Shown: positions 6,471-10,171 of the stretch, piece by piece
Position numbering within the stretch: the stretch's first letter is position 1
How the letters are laid out: the number at the start of each line of letters is the position of its first letter
From: Actinomycetes bacterium
GTDB lineage: Bacteria > Actinomycetota > Coriobacteriia > WRKU01 > WQUG01
NCBI GenBank assembly: GCA_031268615.1
Contig: JAIRWZ010000034.1
Span: 1 to 10,171 of the forward strand
DNA: 10,171 nt
Direction: 5' to 3'
Notes under the pieces: generated by a model
What the model was told of the DNA's origin: nothing
The model's database searches: none
Seen by the model: only the letters and a program-made list of their open reading frames with translations
Program-made: the position numbers and the translations under genes

Positions 6471-8051
6471 ATGGCGAAGGAACTGACAGACGTCCTGCGG
6501 GACTGGGAAGCGGTCATCGGATTGGAAATCCACACCGAAATCACGGCGGCTCGCACAAAGATGTTCTGTGGCTGCGCCGTCGCTTTTGGCGGCGAGCCCA
6601 ACACGCGCGTCTGCCCGGTGTGTCTGGGGATGCCCGGCGCGCTGCCGGTGCCAAATGAGGCGGCCGTGCAGTGGACGGTGCTGGCGGGACTGGCGACAGG
6701 CTGCGCCATTGCACCGTGGTCGCAGTTCCATCGCAAGAACTATTTCTATCCTGACATGCCGAAAGACTATCAGATTTCGCAGTACGACAAACCTTTTTGC
6801 GAAAGCGGGTCCGTGCTGATAGAAGTCGATGAAGATGGCGTGGCCGAGCGCGTTGACCGCGCGCAACCGGACGTGGCGGACGCGGGGTTGCAGCTGGCCG
6901 CTGACGGCAAAACCTACGCGACCACCATCGGTATCACGCGCATTCATCTGGAGGAAGATACGGGTAAAATGGTTCATTTGGGCGGGTCAGAGGGCCGCAT
7001 TGCGGGCGCCGTAAACTCGCTGGTGGACTTTAACCGCGCCGGCACGCCGCTGATGGAGCTGGTCAGCGAACCCGACCTGCGCACGCCGGAAGAGGCGCGT
7101 CGTTTTGTACAGAAACTGCGCCTGATTTGGCAGGCGATAGGCATTTCGGACGGCAACATGGAGGAAGGCTCAATGCGCGTTGACGCCAATGTCTCGGTGC
7201 GTCGCCGTGGCGAGGTGGAATTCGGCACAAAAGCCGAGCTGAAAAACATGAACTCGTTTAAGGCGCTGCACGATGGGCTGGTGTACGAAATCGTTCGCCA
7301 GGCTGCCCTGCTGGAAAGCGGCGGGCGCGTCGTGCAGGAAACGCGCCACTGGGACGCGACGAAAAAGGTCACCTCCGCGCTGCGCTCGAAGGAAGAAGCG
7401 CACGATTACCGCTATTTCCCCGAACCCGACATGGTGCCGTTCGAGTTTTCAAGTGAGTACGTCCAGCGTATCCGCGAGAGGTTACCAGAGCTGCCCGACG
7501 CGCGCCGCGCGCGTTATGTGCGCGACTGGGGGCTGCCAACGTTTGACGCCGCCGTGCTAACGGCGGATTTAGAGCTGGCGGCGTATTTCGAAGAGGCGCT
7601 GGAGTTGGCCGGTTCACGCGCGTCGGAACTCGCTGCGGAGGTCGCGAAGCTGTTGGTCAATGACCTGCGTGCCTACCTGAACGCTGCGGGTGTTGGTCCG
7701 GTGGACAGTGTAGTGCGGCCCGCCGGGGTCGTTGAGCTGGTAGCGTTGGTAGACGGCGGTACCATCAGCGGCAAGCAGGCAAAGGAAGTCTTTGCCGCGA
7801 TGTGCGGTGAAGCTGGCGCGTCGCCAGCGGAGATTGTCGAGAAACGCGGCATGCGTCAGTTAAGCGACACCAGTCAGCTGGCTACAGTCATCGACGGGAT
7901 TGTCGCCGCCCATCCTGACAAAGTTGAAGCGTACCGGGGTGGAAAGGCAGGACTGATAGGCTTTTTCGTCGGTCAGGTCATGCGCGAGACCGGCGGTCAA
8001 GCCAACCCGCAGGTCGTTAATGAGCTGCTGCAAGAACGCCTTACCCCGTAA
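6471..8051 (+). CDS. gatB: Asp-tRNA(Asn)/Glu-tRNA(Gln) amidotransferase subunit B
   Basis: GatB binds the misacylated tRNA, activates the carboxylate with ATP and amidates it with ammonia from GatA. The 526-residue product contains the family blocks WEAVIGLEIHTE (12-23), GEPNTRVCPVCLGMPGALPV (41-60), HRKNYFYPDMPKDYQISQYD (87-106), GITRIHLEEDTGK (154-166), GSMRVDANVSVR, GTKAELKNMNSF, ETRHWD and HDYRYFPEPDMVP. A C-terminal tail domain of the GatB/YqeY type follows. Four cysteines, C33, C35, C48 and C51 (CxC...CPVC), form the zinc site present in some GatB lineages. Between the YQISQYD and GITR blocks there is about 24 residues of extra, charged sequence (roughly 121-144), which accounts for part of the length above the usual 475-500. 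It is separated from gatA by the PASTA gene and 176 nt of repeat-bearing DNA, so it may have its own promoter. Identification is firm. Confidence 0.97.
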   Translation: MAKELTDVLRDWEAVIGLEIHTEITAARTKMFCGCAVAFGGEPNTRVCPVCLGMPGALPVPNEAAVQWTVLAGLATGCAIAPWSQFHRKNYFYPDMPKDYQISQYDKPFCESGSVLIEVDEDGVAERVDRAQPDVADAGLQLAADGKTYATTIGITRIHLEEDTGKMVHLGGSEGRIAGAVNSLVDFNRAGTPLMELVSEPDLRTPEEARRFVQKLRLIWQAIGISDGNMEEGSMRVDANVSVRRRGEVEFGTKAELKNMNSFKALHDGLVYEIVRQAALLESGGRVVQETRHWDATKKVTSALRSKEEAHDYRYFPEPDMVPFEFSSEYVQRIRERLPELPDARRARYVRDWGLPTFDAAVLTADLELAAYFEEALELAGSRASELAAEVAKLLVNDLRAYLNAAGVGPVDSVVRPAGVVELVALVDGGTISGKQAKEVFAAMCGEAGASPAEIVEKRGMRQLSDTSQLATVIDGIVAAHPDKVEAYRGGKAGLIGFFVGQVMRETGGQANPQVVNELLQERLTP

Positions 8052-8158
8052 ACGGCGACATCTTCGCCACCTACCTACCTGTCCGGGCGCTACGGAGTCG
8101 GCGGTAGTTTGGCTGGGGTAAAATGGTTATCTGAAGGGTTTGGGGACAATTCAGGTGC

Positions 8159-8165
8159 GGAGGAG
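8159..8165 (+). promoter_or_regulatory. chaB-like gene ribosome binding site
   Basis: GGAGGAG is 5 nt from ATG 8171 and overlaps an in-frame GTG at 8165. This fixes the ATG as the start. Confidence 0.75.
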
Positions 8166-8170
8166 TGTCT

Positions 8171-8404
8171 ATGCAGTACGAATCAACCAGCGAACTGCCC
8201 AAAGGCGTACAGCATGTGTTACCACAGCACGCCCAGGATATCTATAAAGAGGCCTTCAACCACGCCTTTGCGGAGTATGCTGACCCAGGCAAGCGCCGAG
8301 GCAGTGAAAGTCAGGAAGAAACCGCGCACCGCGTAGCGTGGGCGGCGGTCGAAGGCAGCTATCAGCGGGAAGCAGATGGTACCTGGCACAGAAAGGGTGT
8401 GTAA
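8171..8404 (+). CDS. chaB: ChaB family protein
   Basis: The 77-residue product aligns along its whole length with ChaB: an N-terminal ELPKGVQHVLPQHAQDIYKE, then AFNHAFAEYADPGKRRG, then EETAHRVAWAAVEGSY and a C-terminal GTWHRKG. ChaB was named as a putative regulator of the ChaA cation antiporter in Escherichia coli. That role is weakly established and no chaA is present here, so the function is best left open. It is a small cytoplasmic protein with no membrane segment. It follows gatB after 119 nt, with an excellent Shine-Dalgarno site. TAAAAT at 8119-8124 is a possible -10 box but has no good -35 partner. A palindrome and then a bidirectional terminator lie downstream. Confidence 0.92.
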   Translation: MQYESTSELPKGVQHVLPQHAQDIYKEAFNHAFAEYADPGKRRGSESQEETAHRVAWAAVEGSYQREADGTWHRKGV

Positions 8405-8456
8405 TTTCCCCTGCAACGTCCTGTCTTTTTGCGGGAACACATGCACGGCGCGTTTT

Positions 8457-8505
8457 GCCGATTGGTGTCCGCCATTCAGCAGTGACCGGACGGACACCAA
8501 TCGGC
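8457..8505. repeat. 15-bp palindrome with arms GCCGATTGGTGTCCG (family 2, copy 2)
   Basis: Perfect arms at 8457-8471 and 8491-8505 enclose a 19-nt loop, 53 nt after the chaB stop. The arm core GGACACCAATCGG is nearly the same as the palindrome at 6339-6374 after the PASTA gene. No T-tract follows, and the true terminator is 40 nt further on. Confidence 0.75.
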
Positions 8506-8544
8506 CCGCTGGCGCGGACGAAAAGCTGTTCCTACAGACGTACT

Positions 8545-8574
8545 GAAAAGGACCCCAAAGATGGGGTCCTTTTC
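8545..8574. terminator. Bidirectional intrinsic terminator between chaB and the cytochrome gene
   Basis: A perfect 12-bp stem GAAAAGGACCCC/GGGGTCCTTTTC with a 6-nt loop (8557-8562) gives an A-tract and a T-tract on either side, so it can act on both strands. It lies 140 nt after the chaB stop and 39 nt beyond the stop of the convergent cytochrome gene. Confidence 0.88.
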
Positions 8575-8613
8575 AAATCTATGAAGAACAAGGAGACTTG
8601 TGCCTCAAAAAGA

Positions 8614-10171
8614 TTAACGCCAGATATACAGCAGACGGTTGCCTGACCACACACCAGTTGTGTTATAGCCACCGGGACCCTTGCTTCCCGGGTGAATGGT
8701 GTCAAAGCCATTGTAGGGATTGACGTTTTCCCATGCGAACGTGCCAACCCAGGTGTCAGAAGTGGGATTATAAATAACGCTTGGCCAGTCATTGTGGTGT
8801 GATCCGCTGCTGTTCAGATAGTATCTTTCAACACCGGTAGCCACCAGTTCACCTGAAGCATGGCCTGCGTCTGCGGCAGCCTTCGCTGAATCAACGTCAA
8901 CCGGTACGTGACACTTCAGACAGACTGTGTCTTGTATCTTGCCTATTGTCGCGCCGTCTTGAACCGTGCCTTCAAGGAGCGTGAAGTTCGGGTCAACCAG
9001 ACGTACATCCGCCCCGCCTGGAGAGCCAACAGTCCCGGATGCGCCTGCTTCGGCCGCTTTTCCCCACGTGGATCCGTTTAGATAATCTGTAACGGGAACA
9101 CCCATGGTAGTAGTTGATTCAATGGCAGCGATATTGGAAGCATACATCCAAAGGTTGCCGGGAGCAGTGCCGTAGGCTCCGATTGCCTTTTCCGTTCTGC
9201 CGAAGGTACCGCCACCACCAGCAACCAGAGGATTGGTAATCTTTCCTGCTGCCTTGCCACCTGTCCATTCCCACACCGTAATGCCGTGGTTGCCATGCGG
9301 GAAAGCCGTGGAGTTTGTGGCTTTACCGATAGCGTCGTGGCACTGGTCACAGCCAAAGGCACGTGCAGAATGGATGCCTTTCGGATCGTTATCTTTAGTA
9401 ACTGTGTACTCATTGTCAAACGGTACCCCTACGATATAGGGGCTGCCAAAGCCCAGATAACGATACCCACCTGGCAGACTGCCCGAGTGACAAGGTGAGC
9501 AGTTAGGTGAGGTATACGCCGAGTTTGCGCTTTCAGCGCCCGGCGCGCTGCTGTGTCCGGTAATATTGGACATTATGCCACTGTCCGGAACCGTCTCGCG
9601 CGAGTAGGTTTGACCCCAGACAATGTTTCCCATAGCAGAGTTTTCGTGACAACGAGCGCAGGTCCAGCCGGTCAGCAGGGACTGTTGAGCGGCATAGTAT
9701 CCCTGATCGTTGTTGCCAAAGCCTTCGGGCATGTTGCCCAACTTGGTCGTGCGGGTACCTCCGTTGACAAACCAGTCAGCGACGGTGCCAGCGGTACCAT
9801 CACTAATCAGCAGTTTGCCTGACTTCTCATCGCCGGTAAAGGCCTCGTCATTACGCTTGAGTTGCTTGGGAAGTTCGTCCGCAATAATCTCGTCACTGGC
9901 GTCCCCCAGCAAGAAGGCATTCATGCCCCAGTATCTGGAGGCTCCGTTACCGTGCACCCCACCCTTATGGCAGGCGCTGCAGTTGCCGACATGGGTATGC
10001 GGACCGGCGTCTGTCGCTGTGTCTGCCCACTCTACCAGCATGGTTGCCTTGCCGCTGCCAGCATTAGTGTGACATTCCGCGCAGGAGTTACCCATAGTCA
10101 GATGGGCATCTGCGACCGTCCCGTCACCATTGAGCGGCTGACCAGTCGCGCGGTGAGCCGAGTGACACACG
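8614..10171 (-). CDS. Multiheme c-type cytochrome, C-terminal part (5' end outside window)
   Basis: The minus-strand frame is open to the window edge and ends with TAA at 8614-8616, giving 518 residues. Six complete CxxCH haem-attachment motifs are present, in protein order: CAECH (10069-10083), CSACH (9967-9981), CARCH (9646-9660), CSPCH (9487-9501), CDQCH (9337-9351) and CLKCH (8908-8922). A seventh motif, ending VCH, is cut by the edge at 10162-10171. Such proteins are exported and carry electrons across the periplasm or cell surface in anaerobic respiration. The signal peptide must be upstream and is not seen. Motif spacing is irregular, with a gap of about 140 residues before the last haem and about 97 residues without haem after it, so it is not a simple small tetra- or octahaem cytochrome. 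Several extra His residues (GPHTH, FPHGNHG, GSHHND) could be distal ligands. There is no C-terminal membrane anchor. I cannot assign a specific reductase family or partner. Confidence 0.93.
   Translation of the reverse strand, partial: VCHSAHRATGQPLNGDGTVADAHLTMGNSCAECHTNAGSGKATMLVEWADTATDAGPHTHVGNCSACHKGGVHGNGASRYWGMNAFLLGDASDEIIADELPKQLKRNDEAFTGDEKSGKLLISDGTAGTVADWFVNGGTRTTKLGNMPEGFGNNDQGYYAAQQSLLTGWTCARCHENSAMGNIVWGQTYSRETVPDSGIMSNITGHSSAPGAESANSAYTSPNCSPCHSGSLPGGYRYLGFGSPYIVGVPFDNEYTVTKDNDPKGIHSARAFGCDQCHDAIGKATNSTAFPHGNHGITVWEWTGGKAAGKITNPLVAGGGGTFGRTEKAIGAYGTAPGNLWMYASNIAAIESTTTMGVPVTDYLNGSTWGKAAEAGASGTVGSPGGADVRLVDPNFTLLEGTVQDGATIGKIQDTVCLKCHVPVDVDSAKAAADAGHASGELVATGVERYYLNSSGSHHNDWPSVIYNPTSDTWVGTFAWENVNPYNGFDTIHPGSKGPGGYNTTGVWSGNRLLYIWR

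Noticed and set aside
7451..7465. AAGTGAGTACGTCCA within gatB, matching the left end of the foldback repeat at 14 of 15 bases
   Set aside because: It encodes SEYVQ inside an ordinary conserved region of GatB, with no similarity beyond these bases. It is best taken as coincidence.
8052..8170. A full promoter for the chaB-like gene
   Set aside because: TAAAAT at 8119-8124 and GACAAT at 8145-8150 could be -10 boxes, but neither has a -35 match at proper spacing.
8405..8613. Additional small genes or RNAs between chaB and the cytochrome gene
   Set aside because: Open frames here lack ribosome sites and cross the palindrome and terminator. Nothing beyond those two structures can be supported.

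Overview
The window reads as chromosomal DNA from a GC-rich, anaerobically respiring bacterium, most likely an actinomycetote and perhaps of the Coriobacteriia type. This is an inference. It rests on the order ligA - gatC - gatA - gatB (ligA is also close to gatCAB in Mycobacterium), on an extracellular PASTA-repeat protein of the kind found in Gram-positive-type walls, and on a multiheme c-type cytochrome. No rRNA, tRNA or CRISPR array is visible.

Layout. Bases 1-1586 (+) hold the 3' part of ligA (NAD-dependent DNA ligase) and, 2 nt later, a CPBP-family membrane protease. Bases 1591-2902 are an anomalous block: two almost identical foldback repeats (99 and 100 bp, 12-13 bp terminal inverted repeats) enclose about 1.1 kb. 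That segment carries two overlapping minus-strand genes, a nucleotidyltransferase-fold protein (AbiEii/DUF6036-like) and a 147-aa protein I do not recognise. Bases 2995-8051 (+) are the GatCAB amidotransferase genes, gatC and gatA overlapping, then a membrane-anchored protein with five PASTA domains, then gatB. Bases 8171-8404 (+) encode a ChaB-family small protein. A bidirectional terminator at 8545-8574 separates it from a minus-strand multiheme cytochrome c whose 5' end lies beyond the window.

How the genes relate. GatC, GatA and GatB form one enzyme that makes Gln-tRNA(Gln) and/or Asn-tRNA(Asn) from misacylated precursors. LigA seals nicks in DNA replication and repair. The PASTA protein is probably a cell-surface or wall-sensing factor that shares the housekeeping gene cluster. 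The nucleotidyltransferase pair runs against this cluster, is visibly AT-richer, and is bracketed by repeats, so it looks like an acquired accessory module, possibly toxin-antitoxin or defence related.

The most unusual content is the non-coding repeats. One family is a roughly 100-bp foldback element: two full copies, one 3'-half copy upstream of gatB, and a possible 5'-end remnant upstream of the PASTA gene. The other is a palindrome with arms GGACACCAAYCGR, found about 45-53 nt after the stop codons of the PASTA gene and of chaB.
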